NCBI RefSeq assembly: GCF_900109545.1
Contig: NZ_FOAP01000004.1
Coordinates: forward strand, 124,001 to 188,000
Origin: Stigmatella aurantiaca
GTDB lineage: Bacteria > Myxococcota > Myxococcia > Myxococcales > Myxococcaceae
Direction: 5' to 3'
Length of the DNA stretch: 64,000 nt
In this document: one piece after another, positions 10,241 through 22,200 of the stretch
Numbering within the stretch: the stretch's first letter is position 1
How the letters are laid out: every line of letters starts with the position of its first letter
Translations under genes and position numbers: made by a program
The notes under the pieces: model-generated
The model's input: only the letters and a program-made list of their open reading frames with translations
Database searches by the model: none
What the model was told of the DNA's origin: nothing

Positions 10241-13200
10241 ATGACTGAGGCGGAGTTGATTGAGGACATCTACGAGCTCGCGCCCATGCAGCACGGCATG
10301 CTCTTTCACTCGCTGCTGGAGCCCAGCGAGGGCATGTATGTAGAGCAGTTGAGCTGTGAGGTTCGAGGCAAGCTGCCGCTGGAACGGTGGAAGGCGGCCT
10401 GGCAGCACGTCCTCGGGCGGCACGCCATCTTGCGCTCTTCTTTCCTCTGGGAAGGGCTTGAGAAGCCAGTCCAGGTCGTGGCGGTGGAGGCAGAGCTTCC
10501 ATGGCACATCGAGGATCTGAGGAGCGCCAGCGGGGAAGAGCAGGATCGCCGCATCGAGAGCTTCCTGCGCGAGGATCGTCTCCGGGGCTTCGATCTGGCC
10601 TCTCCGCCTTTGCTCCGGTGCGCGCTGCTCCGGCTGGGCGAGGAGCGCTACCGCTTCGTGTGGACCTACCACCACCTCTTGCTGGACGGATGGTGCTTCT
10701 CGATCGTCCTGAGTGAGGTGCTGGAGTCCTTCGCGGGGGGCCTGGAGGCCCTGCCGCCACCGGCACGCCCCTACCGCGACTACATTACCTGGCTGCAGGA
10801 GCAGGATCCTACCCGTGCCGAGAGCTTCTGGCGTGACATGCTGCGCGGCTTCGAGCAGCCCACGCCTCTGCCTTTCATGGAGCGCCGGCAAGCCGGCAAG
10901 TCCGACTCCGGTGCGCAGCCAGAAGTCGTCAGGCACCTGCCGCGCGAGCTCACGGCTCGCCTGGTAACGTTCGCCAAGGAGCACCGGCTGACGCTCAACA
11001 CGCTCGTCCAAGGCGCCTGGGGGCTCGTCCTTGGGCGGACGACGGGCACGGACGACGTCATCTTCGGTGTCACCGTCTCCGGCCGCCCCTCGGATTTGGC
11101 CGGCTCCGAGTCCATCGTCGGGCTCTTCATCAACACCGTGCCACTGCGGGCGCGTCTAGAAGACACCGCGACGGTCCCCGCGTTCCTGTCGGCCCTGCAG
11201 GTCCAGCAGAGTTCCTTCGAGCCCCATGGCTACGTCTCGCTCGCGGACATCCAGCTCTGGTCGGATGCACCGCATGATCGCCCGCTCTTCGAGAGCCTCC
11301 TCGTATTCGAGAACTATCCGATCGACCGGTCGACGCTCCTTGAGCGCAGCGGTCTTGAGATCAGCTCCATCCACGCGCACGAACGCATCAACTACCCACT
11401 GGCGGTGGTTGCCATCCCAGGCGAGTCCCTCGAGCTGCGGGTGATGTACCAGGAGGACACGTTCTCGCGCGCGGCGGCCGAGCGGATCGGACGCTTGCTC
11501 GAGGTAGCGCTTGGGACGCTCACGACCGCCAAGACGATCGGCGAGATCAACTTCCTGGATGAGGCGGCCCGGAGGGTGCTGGCGGAGTGGGGGCAAAACC
11601 CCCGCACGTTTGACTTTCGCGCCCCGGTGCACGAACTCATTGCAAGGGTGGCCCGCGATACCCCTGGCGCTCTGGCCTTGGTGGGCGCGGACGGCCAGAA
11701 GCTCAGCTACCGTGAGCTCGACGAGCGAGCCGATCGCGTCGCACGGGGTCTTCGCCTGCTCGGCGCTGGACGAGAGACCATCGTCGGAGTGTGTATCAGC
11801 AGGTCCGTGGAGTTGGTGGTAGGCCTGCTGGGCGTGCTCAAGGCGGGGGCGGCCTACATGCCGCTCGATCCCAACTACCCGCGGGAGCGGCTCACCTACC
11901 TCGTGGGTGACGCATCCCCTGCGGCGATCCTCAACACGGGCGCGGATCCCGTCCCGGACACCCGCCTCCCACGGATCGATATCTCGCGGGCCTCCCTTGA
12001 TGCGGGGGCGCTCGATGCGCCTGCGAGGGAAGCGTCTCACCTGGAGGATCTCGCCTACGTCATCTACACCTCCGGCTCGACCGGAGCGCCTAAGGGCGTC
12101 CTCGTTTCGCACCGGAACCTGCTCAACCTGGTCTCCTGGCACACGGAGGCGTTCGGGCTCACGGCGAAGGATCGGACGACGCAGCTTGCCAGCGTCGCTT
12201 TTGACGCTGCGGTCTGGGAGATCTGGCCGACGCTCACGGTAGGCGCCACGCTTCACCTCGTCCCGCCTGAGCTGCCCGCGGCTCCCGCCGAGCTCTCGCG
12301 CTGGCTGGTGGAGCGGCAGATCACCATCAGTTTCCTTCCGACGGCGGTCGCTGAGGCCGCGCTCTTGCTGCCTTGGCCCGGGAATTGCGCGCTCCGCTTC
12401 ATGCTGACTGGCGGCGACCGGCTCCACGTCGTACCTCCGCCGGATCTTCCGTTCCGGCTCGTCAACAACTACGGCCCGACGGAGACGACCGTCGTCGCGA
12501 CCTCCGGTACCGTCGGCACGGAGAGCCGGAACGGCCTGCCCTCCATTGGTAGGCCGATCGCGAACGCCCGTATCTACATCCTGGATCGCATGCGGCGGCC
12601 GGTCCTCCCCGGCGTCATCGGCGAGCTGTACATCGGCGGCGCTGGCGTCACCCGGGGATACCTGAACCGGCCGGAGCTGAGCGCTGGCCGGTTTTTCCCC
12701 GATCCCTTCTCGGAAGTGCCCACGGCGCGCATGTACGCGAGTGGAGATCTCGCGCGGTTCCTTCCGGATGGAACCCTCGCGTTCCACGGCCGTGTGGACC
12801 GTCAGCTCCAGGTCCGGGGTGTCCGCATCGAGCCCGGAGAGATCGAGGCCACTCTGGCCGAGTATCCGGGCATCAGCGCCGCCGCCGTGGTGGGGGAAGA
12901 TGTATTGGGTAACGGAGACATCCGGCTGGTCGCCTTCACGGTCTGCGCCAGCCAGAGCCCGCCCGACGCTGCCGCCCTCGCGAGCTACCTGGGGAAGAAG
13001 TTGCCTGAGGTCATGATCCCCAAACAGATCATCTCCCTCAGCGAACTCCCACTCACGCCGAACGGCAAGGTTGACTACGCCGCGCTCCAGGCGCGCGCCA
13101 AGCAGGAGCAGGTCCACACAGAGCACATCGCCCCCAGGACTCCCCACGAGGAGATCCTCGCAGGGATCTGGAGCGCGGTGCTGGGGCTGGAGCGGATCGG

Positions 13201-16200
13201 GGTCGAGGAAGACTTCTTCGCGCTCGGCGGCCACTCGCTCAAGGCGACCCAGGTTATCGCCCGCGCTCGTGAAGCCTTCGGCATCGACCTGCCGGTGCGG
13301 ACGATCTTCGAGCGAAGGACGATCGCGCTGCTGGCCGAGGCAGTCGCCGGGCAGGGCGGCTCCACGGAGCCGATTCCCCGCCTTGAGCTGTCAGGTGACG
13401 GGCCCCTTTCCCCGGGACAGGAGAGCCTGTGGTTCATTGATGCGTTGGGCGGTAACACCGAGGCCTACAACGTACCTCTCGTGATCCAGCTCAACGGCAC
13501 GCTGGACTCCGCGGCTGTCACCCGGTCGCTCGCGCTCCTTGTCGAGCGCCATGAGGCGCTGCGCACCACCTTCCACGAGCGCGGGGGGACTCCCGTCCAG
13601 AGGATCGGGCCGCCCCCTTCCTCCGTGCTCTCGTACGAGGACATCACTCCCGAACTTCTTGATCAGCGGATCTCCGAGGAGATCACCACTCCCTTCTCGT
13701 TGACAACAGGTCCGTTGTTCCGGGCCCGGCTCTTCCGGCTGGCGCCCGACACGCACACCCTCGTCATCAACCAGCACCACATCATCGTGGATGCCTGGTC
13801 GCTCGGTGTCCTGCTCCGCGAGTTCTGCATCGCGTACGCCGCGTTCGTGAGCGGTGAACGGCCGGAACTGCCGGAGCTGCCGAACCGTTACACCGACTGG
13901 GTCGCTTGGCAGCAGCAGCGCCTCGGGGCTGGCCGGACCGAGGAGGGCCTCGCCTACTGGAGACAGGCCCTGAGGGGCGCTCCCCAGGTGCTCACGCTGC
14001 CGAGTGATCGTCCTCGCCCCACACGCCAGAGCTTCCGCGGGAAGACGCTGTCCTTCGCCCTTGAGGGTTCGATCGGCCGCAGCCTTGAGGCGCTCTCGCG
14101 GGGCTCGGGCGCGTCGCTGTTCATGACCCTCCTCAGCGCCTTCGCCGCATACCTCGGTCGGCTCAGCGGCCAGGATGAGGTCGTGATCGGCTCGCCCACG
14201 GCCAACCGGGACCGGCGCGAGACGGAGAATGTGGTCGGCTACTTCCTCAACACGATCGCACTCCGCATCGATCTCTCCGGAGATCCGTCCTTCACGGAGC
14301 TTCTCCAGCGTGTGCGCAAGGCGGCACTGGATGGCTATACGTACCAGGACATTCCCTTCGAGAAGGTGGTCGCGGCGCTCGAACTGCCGCGAGCCCTGTC
14401 GCACAACCCCCTGTTCCAGGTGATGTTCTCCCTCCAGGGACAGAGCGGAGGTGAGATTCAGCTTCCGGGCGTTCGCGTCACGCTCCCCACGCCCGAGAGT
14501 CCGACGTCGAAGTTCGATCTCACGCTCTTTGTCGAGCCTCGGGAGGACGCCTTTGCGTGTCTCCTCGAGTACAACACCGACATCTTCGATGAGGATCGGA
14601 TCCGCCGGATGGCCACGCACCTTGTCCGGGTGCTTGAGGCCGTGGCCGAGGATCCTGAGCTGCGCATCTCGGAGGTCCCCCTCCTGTCCCCCGAGGAGCG
14701 GCAGCTGATCGCTCAGCTCGGTCAGCCGGGGCGCCCGGACGGCAGCCGGACCCTGCTGGAGCTATTCGAGAGGCAGGTAGAAAAGACACCCGAGGCCACC
14801 GCGATCGAGCACCGCGGCGAGGTGAGGACCTATCGCCAGCTCAATCAGGAGGCCGGAGCCCTTGCTGATCGGCTCGCCGTGCTGGGCGCCGGTCCGGACG
14901 TCCGGGTGGCCATCTGTCTGGAGCGTTCGATCACGGCCCCAATTTCTGTCCTTGCGGTTCTCAAGGCCGGTGCCACGTGTGTCCCGCTCGATTCCACCGA
15001 GTCACCCGAGCGCCTTCAATCCGTTCTCGAGGACGCGAAGGCCTGCGTCCTCATCACGGAGAAGAAGTACCGCGGCCTGAGCCTTCCACACGGCACCGAG
15101 GTCATCTGGGTGGATGACAGCGCTGCACCTGCGGTGAAGGCTTCGCGGCCCAGGATGGAGCCCCATCATCTCGCTTGCGTCCTCTACGCCTCTGGATCGG
15201 GCGGCGAGCCGAAGGGCGTCGCCATGCCGCACCGGGCGCTGCTCAACCTGGCCACCTGGCACCTCGCGCAGTCCCGGCCCTTGCGGACGCTCCAGTACGC
15301 CTTGCTCAACACCGGGGCTTCGCTCCAGGAGTTCTTCTCGACCTGGTGCTCGGGAGGCACGCTGGTGCTTGCCGGTGATGCGAACCGGCTCGCCCCTCAC
15401 GCGCTCGTTCAGCTGCTCGAAGAGGCTCACATCCAGCGCCTCTTCCTGCCTGCGGGAGCGCTCCATCCCCTCGCGCGTGAAGCCGTGAACGCCCCCCGGC
15501 CGGTGCCTGGCCTGGAGGAGATCATCGCCGCGGGCGAGCAGCTCCGGATCACCGAGCCGATTCGCCAGTGGTTCGCGGCCAGCAAGAAGAGGCTTCGCAG
15601 CCAATACACCGTCGCGGAGGCCTTCGTCGCCGCGGAGCATGAGCTCACCGGCAGCCCCGAGAGTTGGCCGGGGCTCCCCCCCCTTGGCCGGCCGATCCCC
15701 AACACGGCCGTCCACCTGCTGGACACCCACCATCGCCCTGTTCCCGTTGGCGTTCCTGGAGAGATCTATGTCTCTGGGGCCTGCCTTGCCGAGGGCTATC
15801 TGTCACGGCCAGAGCTCACCGCTGAGCGCTTCCTCGAACTCAGCATCGATCCTCCCGTGCGCGCGTTCCTGACGGGTGATCTCGGGCGGCTGTGCTGGGA
15901 CGGGACGGTCGAATTCTGCGGGCGTGCGGACGGCCAGATCCTGGTCCGCGGCATTCACGTCGAGCCCGGTGAGGTCGAGCGTGTGCTATGCGCTCACCCC
16001 AGCATCCTGGATGCCGTGGTTGTTGCCGCCGGAGACCCGTCGCGGGAGCAGCGCCTCGTCGCCTACCTAACGCCCGAGACCGCGCGGATCGAGGAGTTGC
16101 CAGCGTTCCTTGCGGCGCGAATCCCCGAGTACATGGTGCCCTCGCAGTTCGTGGCGCTCCCCGAGCTGCCCCGGACGCCGGGCGGCAAGCGGGATCGCCG

Positions 16201-19200
16201 CGCGCTCCCTGTGCCTGGCCAGACGGGGAGGGGAGAGGCTGCTACTGGGCCTCGCACGCCCATGGAGGCTCTCGTTGCTCAGGCCTTTGAACAGGTGCTG
16301 GGGCGGAGCCCTGTGGGCCTTCACGAGGACTTCTTCCAGCTCGGAGGCAATCCACATCTGGCGTTGCAGGCCGTCGCGCGCATCAGCGCTGCTGTGAATG
16401 CGGAGGTCCGGGTTGCGGATCTCCTCAAGAACCCTGCCGTTGCGCCTCTGAGCCGTGCGCTCAACGAGCGCCAGGGCAGCCGGACAGCGTTGCCCTCCGC
16501 AATCGAGCCCGCTCCGGAGAGCGCCCGCGCGGCCTTGTCGTTCTCGCAAGAGCGGCTCTGGTTCCTCGACCAACTCTATCCGGGCACTGCGGTCCACAAT
16601 CTCTCCATGGCGCTCAGGCTGAAGGGCGCACTGGATACGGGCGCGCTCATGGAGAGCCTGGCTGGGCTGATCCAGCGGCATCCAGTTCTGGGGATGCGCT
16701 TTGTCGAGCGGGACGGCCGTGTCTGGCAGGAGCCTCGGGTGAAGGGCGAAGTGCCCTGCGAGCTGTCCGTCCCCGGTCCTCTCTCGGCCACGGAGCTTCG
16801 CCGCCTCCTCCACGAGGAGGCGGTGCGTTCCTTCGATCTGGCCAACGGTCCGCTCTTCCGCGCACGGCTCTTCCGGATCGATGACAGCGAGCACATCCTT
16901 GTCACGACGATGCACCAGGCCGTGAGCGACCATGCGTCGCTCCGCGTCTTCGTACGGGAGTTCTCTCAACTCTACGCCGCGCACGTCTCTGGACGGTCCG
17001 CCCAGCTCCCCGCGCTGCCCATGGACTTCCTGAGCTACGCGCGTGAGCAGCGGCACTCCCTCCAGGGGGAAGCCCTGGAGGAGCGGCTGGGTTACTGGAG
17101 GCAGAACCTCCATGGCGCGCCGGGAGCGCTGGGCTTGCCAGCGGATCGGGTTCGGCCACCCCAGCCTGGCTTCCGGGGCGCCACTCAACGGCTCGCGCTC
17201 AGCCGTGGGCTCAGCGAGGGGCTCAAGACGCTGAGCCATCGCCTGGAAGTGGCGGGCCTTGAGGTTCTCTTGAGCGGCTTCGCGGCCTATCTCGCGCGCA
17301 TCACGGGTCAGGAAGACATCGTCATCGGCCTGCCAGTGGCTCACCGTGACCGTGCGGAACTCAAGCCCCTGATCGGGCGTTTCGAGGGGGCCCTGCCGAT
17401 CCGCATCGACCTGTCCTCAAACCCCACCTTCGAGGAGCTCGTTGCCCGCGTTCACCGTGCCACCCTCGGCGCGTACGCCCATCAGGACGTTCCGCTCGAG
17501 AAGATCGTCGAAGCGGTCGATGCTGAGCGCGACCTGAGCCAGACGCCCCTGTTCCAGGTCATGCTCTCACTTCAGGACGCGTCTGAGGGCAGCGTGGCCC
17601 TCCCGGGGCTGAACGTGGAGCCGCTCAGCCTGGAACTCGGGACCGCGAAGTTCGACCTCGCGCTCATCTTCGAACCTGTGGTCGGCGAGCTGACAGGGAT
17701 GATCGAGTACGGCACGGACCTCTTCGACCCGGATCGTATCGAGCGGATGGCCGGGCACCTCTTGACGGTCTTCGAGGACGCCATGGCCTACCCAGGCAAG
17801 CGGATCTCGGAGCTGTTGCTCCTCCCCGAGGAGGAACGAAGGACCGTCTCCGCGTTCGCCAAGGGGCGTGTGCTTCCTCCGGCCCGCGAGGTCCCTGTCC
17901 ACAAGCTCGTGGAGGAGCACGCGCGCCGTGCGCCGGACTCGATCGCGCTTGAGCTGGGCGGAGCGGTGTTGACGTATGGTGAGCTGAATGAGCGGGCGAA
18001 TCGCGCCGCGCATCAGCTCATGGACATGGGCGCTGGGCCCGAGAAGTTGGTCGCGCTGGCGGTTCCGCGCTCCTTCGAGCTGCTCATCGGCCTGCTCGCG
18101 ATCTGGAAGGCGGGCGCCGCCTACGTTCCGCTTGATCTGTCGTATCCCAAGGCCCGGCTCGACACCATCTTCGAGGACTCGGGCGCCAGGCTCCTCGTGA
18201 GCACCCGTACCGCCGAGTCCCGGTGGCGCGTCCCACACGTGAGCACGCTCTGGCTGGATGAGCCCTCGAACTCCGAACTCAGCGGCAACCCGGACAGCGG
18301 CGTCCGCATGGAGAATGCCGCCTACGTCATCTACACGTCCGGATCCACGGGACAACCGAAGGGCGTCATCCTCGAACATCGCGGCCTTGCGAATGTCATC
18401 GAGATGCAGCGGCACGAGCTTGGCGCGGACTCCAACTGCGTCATGCTCCAGTTCTCCTCGATCTCCTTTGACGTGTCGGTGTGGGAGATTGTCATGGCCC
18501 TCACCAACGGGGGGAGGCTCGTGCTCGCCCCTGCGGACACGCTGCTCGCGGGAGAGGAGCTGGCCAAGGTACTGATCACCCATCGGGTGACGCACATGGT
18601 GCTGCCACCGACCTCCTATGCGGTGCTCCCCGCCGACCGTGAGTACCCCTCGCTTCGGCTCCTGCTCGCGGCGGGTGAGGCCCTCCCTCCAGAGGTCGTG
18701 AACACGTGGGCCAAGCCTGGCGTGCAGTTCGTCAACGCGTACGGCCCGACCGAGGTGACCATCATCTGCACGCTCGGCCAGTGCAAGCAGGGCGAGCCCA
18801 GCGCCCCACCGATCGGGCGGCCCGCCTTGAACCTGGAAGGGTATGTCTTCGACAGCCACGGCGCGCTCCTTCCCATTGGCGTCCCGGGCGAGCTGTACCT
18901 GGGGGGCGTGGGTGTCGCCCGGGGCTATTTGAACCGTGAGGGGCTCACGCGGGAGAAGTTCATCCCGCATCCGTTCGAGCCCGGCGCGCGGCTGTACCGC
19001 AGCGGAGATCTGGTGCGATGGCGCAAGGACGGAAACCTGGAGTACCTCGGACGCATTGATCACCAGGTCAAGCTCCGCGGCTACCGGATCGAGCTGGGCG
19101 AGATCGAAGCGGTGCTCGCCACCCACCCAGGGGTCGCGAAAGCGGTGACGATCGTCCACTCCGCGGGCAACTCGGGTGGTGTGAAGCTCCTCGTCGCCTA

Positions 19201-22200
19201 TGTCGTCCCGGCTGGTCCGGTGGACGCGCACTCCATTCGCGATCACGCCAGGAAGCGTCTCCCGGAGTTCATGGTTCCCGCTGAGATCATCCTGCTGGAA
19301 GAGCTCCCCCTTACCTCCAGTGGCAAGGTGGACAAGAAGCGCCTGCCTTCGCCGCGTCTTGAGGAGCACGAGGCGCGCGCGTCCTTCGTGGCCCCCCACA
19401 CGCCCACGGAGAAGACCCTGGCGGCGCTCTGGGAAGAATTGCTTGAGAAGCGTCCGATCGGCACTGGGGATAACTTCTTCCAGCTGGGGGGACACTCGCT
19501 CCTGGCGGCCCAGGTCATGAGCCGTGTCCGAAGGACGCTTGGCGTCGAGGTGCCGCTCTCCGCCATCTTCGAGCAGCCAACGCTTGGGGCGCTGGCCTCG
19601 GTGATCGCCGCCAAGGAGGCCGCACCTCAGCTTCCGCCGCTGGTGCGGCTGAAAGGAGAAGGTGATCGCCCGCTCTCCTTCTCGCAGGAGCGCCTGCGCT
19701 TCCTCGCGGAACTCGAGGGTGACAGCGCGGCGTACAACATTCCGATTGCGTTCTCCCTGCGAGGGCCGCTCCACGAGGGCGCGCTGTCGCGAAGCCTCGC
19801 GCGGGTGGTGGATCGCCACCAACCCCTCCGCACCTGCTTTCCGCTCGTGGAGGGCCAGCCCGTGGCCCGTCTGATCGAGGGAGGCATTCCCCTGGTGACC
19901 GAGGATCTCCGCCGCTCCGGAGCGCCGACGCTCGACAGGCGTCTGAAGGAGGAGTCCTCCCGTCCCTTCTCACTCGATCGCGGCCCCGTCGTTCGTGCGC
20001 ACCTGTTCAAGGCCGCCGAGCAAGAGCATGTACTCCTGGTGGTGATGCACCACATCGTGTCCGACGGCTGGTCGTTCGGCATCATGATGCGCGAACTCTC
20101 GGAGATCTACGCAGCGGAGGTTCGCGGAGAGAAACGGGAACTTCCGGAGCTCCCGATCCAGTACGCGGACTACGCGGCGTGGCAGCGGAGCTGGCTCGAG
20201 GGACATGTCCGTGATCAGCAGCTCGCCTACTGGCGGAGCGCCCTGGCAGGTGCCCCGGCCGTGCTGGAGCTTCCGGCGGATCGGCCCCGGCCCATCGTCC
20301 GGAGCCACCGTGGCGCGGTTGAGTCCCTGGAGTTGGACCGTGGCGTGGCACAAGCGCTCACCGCCCTCTGCCGCCAGGAGGGTGTGACGTCTTACATGGC
20401 GCTCCTCGCGGCATTCGGTGCATGGCTCGGCCGTGTGAGCGGACAGGATGATGTGGTCATCGGCTCGCCCTTCGCGGGCCGCCGGATCGCCGAGACAGAG
20501 CCGCTGATCGGCTTCTTCGTGAACACGCTGCCACTCCGTGTCGATCTCGGTGGGGATCCGTCCTTTCTTGAGCTCCTCCAGCGGGTGCGCCGCCAGGTGC
20601 TCGCGGCCCACGAGAACCAGGACGTCCCCTTCGAGAAGCTCGTCGAGAAGCTCAACCCGGAGCGTGTTCTGGGAACCAGTCCGCTCTTCCAGGTCATGCT
20701 CGCGTTCCAACCGGCGCAGCCGGACGGGATGGAGTTGCCGGGCCTCGAAGTCAAGCCGGTGCCCATGCCGACCGGGACCGCCAAGTTCGATCTCACCCTC
20801 TCGCTGGAAGAGACGGGCCAGGGAGTCCGGGGTTGGCTTGAGTACGATCTCGACCTGTTCGACGCCTGGCGCGTCCAGGCGATGGTGCGCCAGCTGACCT
20901 GTTTCATCACCGGCCTCACCACCGCCCCGAAGGCGAGGATCTCGGAGGCGGAGCTGCTGAGCGCCGAGGAGCGCGTGAAGCTTATCCCCAGCGCTCCCGA
21001 GGAGATGCCTCGTCTCCCGGCTGTTCACGAGGTCATCGCGGCGCAGGCAAAGAAGACACCTGCGGCCATTGCTGTCGAGGCCGAGGATGGCACGCTCCGC
21101 TACGATGAACTCGAGGCCCGCGCGGGTGCCATCGCCCACGAGCTCGTCCGGCGAGGTGTCACTCCGGGGACGTTGGTGGCCATCGCGGTGGAGCGATCCT
21201 TGGGAATGATGGCCGGGCTGCTCGGAATCCTCAAGGCAGGGGCAGCCTACGTCCCGCTTGACCCTGCGTATCCGCGAGAGCGGCTGGCTTTCATGCTCAA
21301 GGACAGCGGCGCCCGGGTGGTCATCACTCAGGAGCACCTCGCGCCGATGTTCCCGGAGGCCGAGGTGCTTGTCCTCGACGCGGCCAGAAAGGGTTCGTCC
21401 GAGCCGCGGAGCGGAGCGCTCGCCTACTGCCTGTTCACCTCGGGATCGACCGGCCAACCGAAGGGAGTGCTGATCGAGCACTCAAGCCTCGCCAACCACA
21501 TGGAGTGGATGAACGAGGCCCTGCCGCTCGGTCCAGAGGACCGCGTGCTCCAGCGCACGTCGCTCAGTTTCGATGCCTCGGTCTGGGAGTTGTTCGCGCC
21601 GCTGATGGCCGGGGCCCGCCTCGTGCTAGCGCCACACGGCCTTGGCGCGGACACGGAGCACCTGGTCCGCGTGTTGCGTGAGCGCGGAATCACCGTGCTT
21701 CAGCTGGTCCCCTCGCTGCTGACGGCGTTGGTGGAGGAGCCCGGGCTTGCAGGCGTCTCCACGCTCCGGCGTGTATGCGTGGGCGGCGAGCCCCTGCCGT
21801 CGGCCACGGTGAAGAAGCTCTTCAGTGTCTGCAACGTGGAGGTCTGGAACCTCTACGGCCCCACCGAGGCGACCATTGATGCGATCGCGCACCGGTGCCG
21901 ACCTGAGGAGGTGGGAGCACATGGCGCGACCGAGCCCATCGGCTTGCCCATTCGTCGCATGAAGGCGCTGATCCTGGACGGTAGGCTTCGTCCTGTTCCG
22001 GATGGGCTGCCCGGCGAGCTCTACCTTTCCGGGCCAGGACTGGCGCGCGGGTACCTGAACCGGCCTGAGCTGACCGATTCACGTTTCATCGAGCACTCGT
22101 TCCCAGGAGGCCCGAGGCTTCGGATGTACAGGACGGGCGACGTCGTCCGGCGCCAGGCGGATGGGACGATCCTCTTCACCGGCCGCGCTGACAGGCAGGT

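Noticed and set aside
14745-16230. Degenerate A domain as an enzyme for an unusual substrate
   Set aside because: Loss of the ATP-loop Thr residues, the YGPTE motif and, next door, the PCP Ser makes a silent domain more likely than new specificity.
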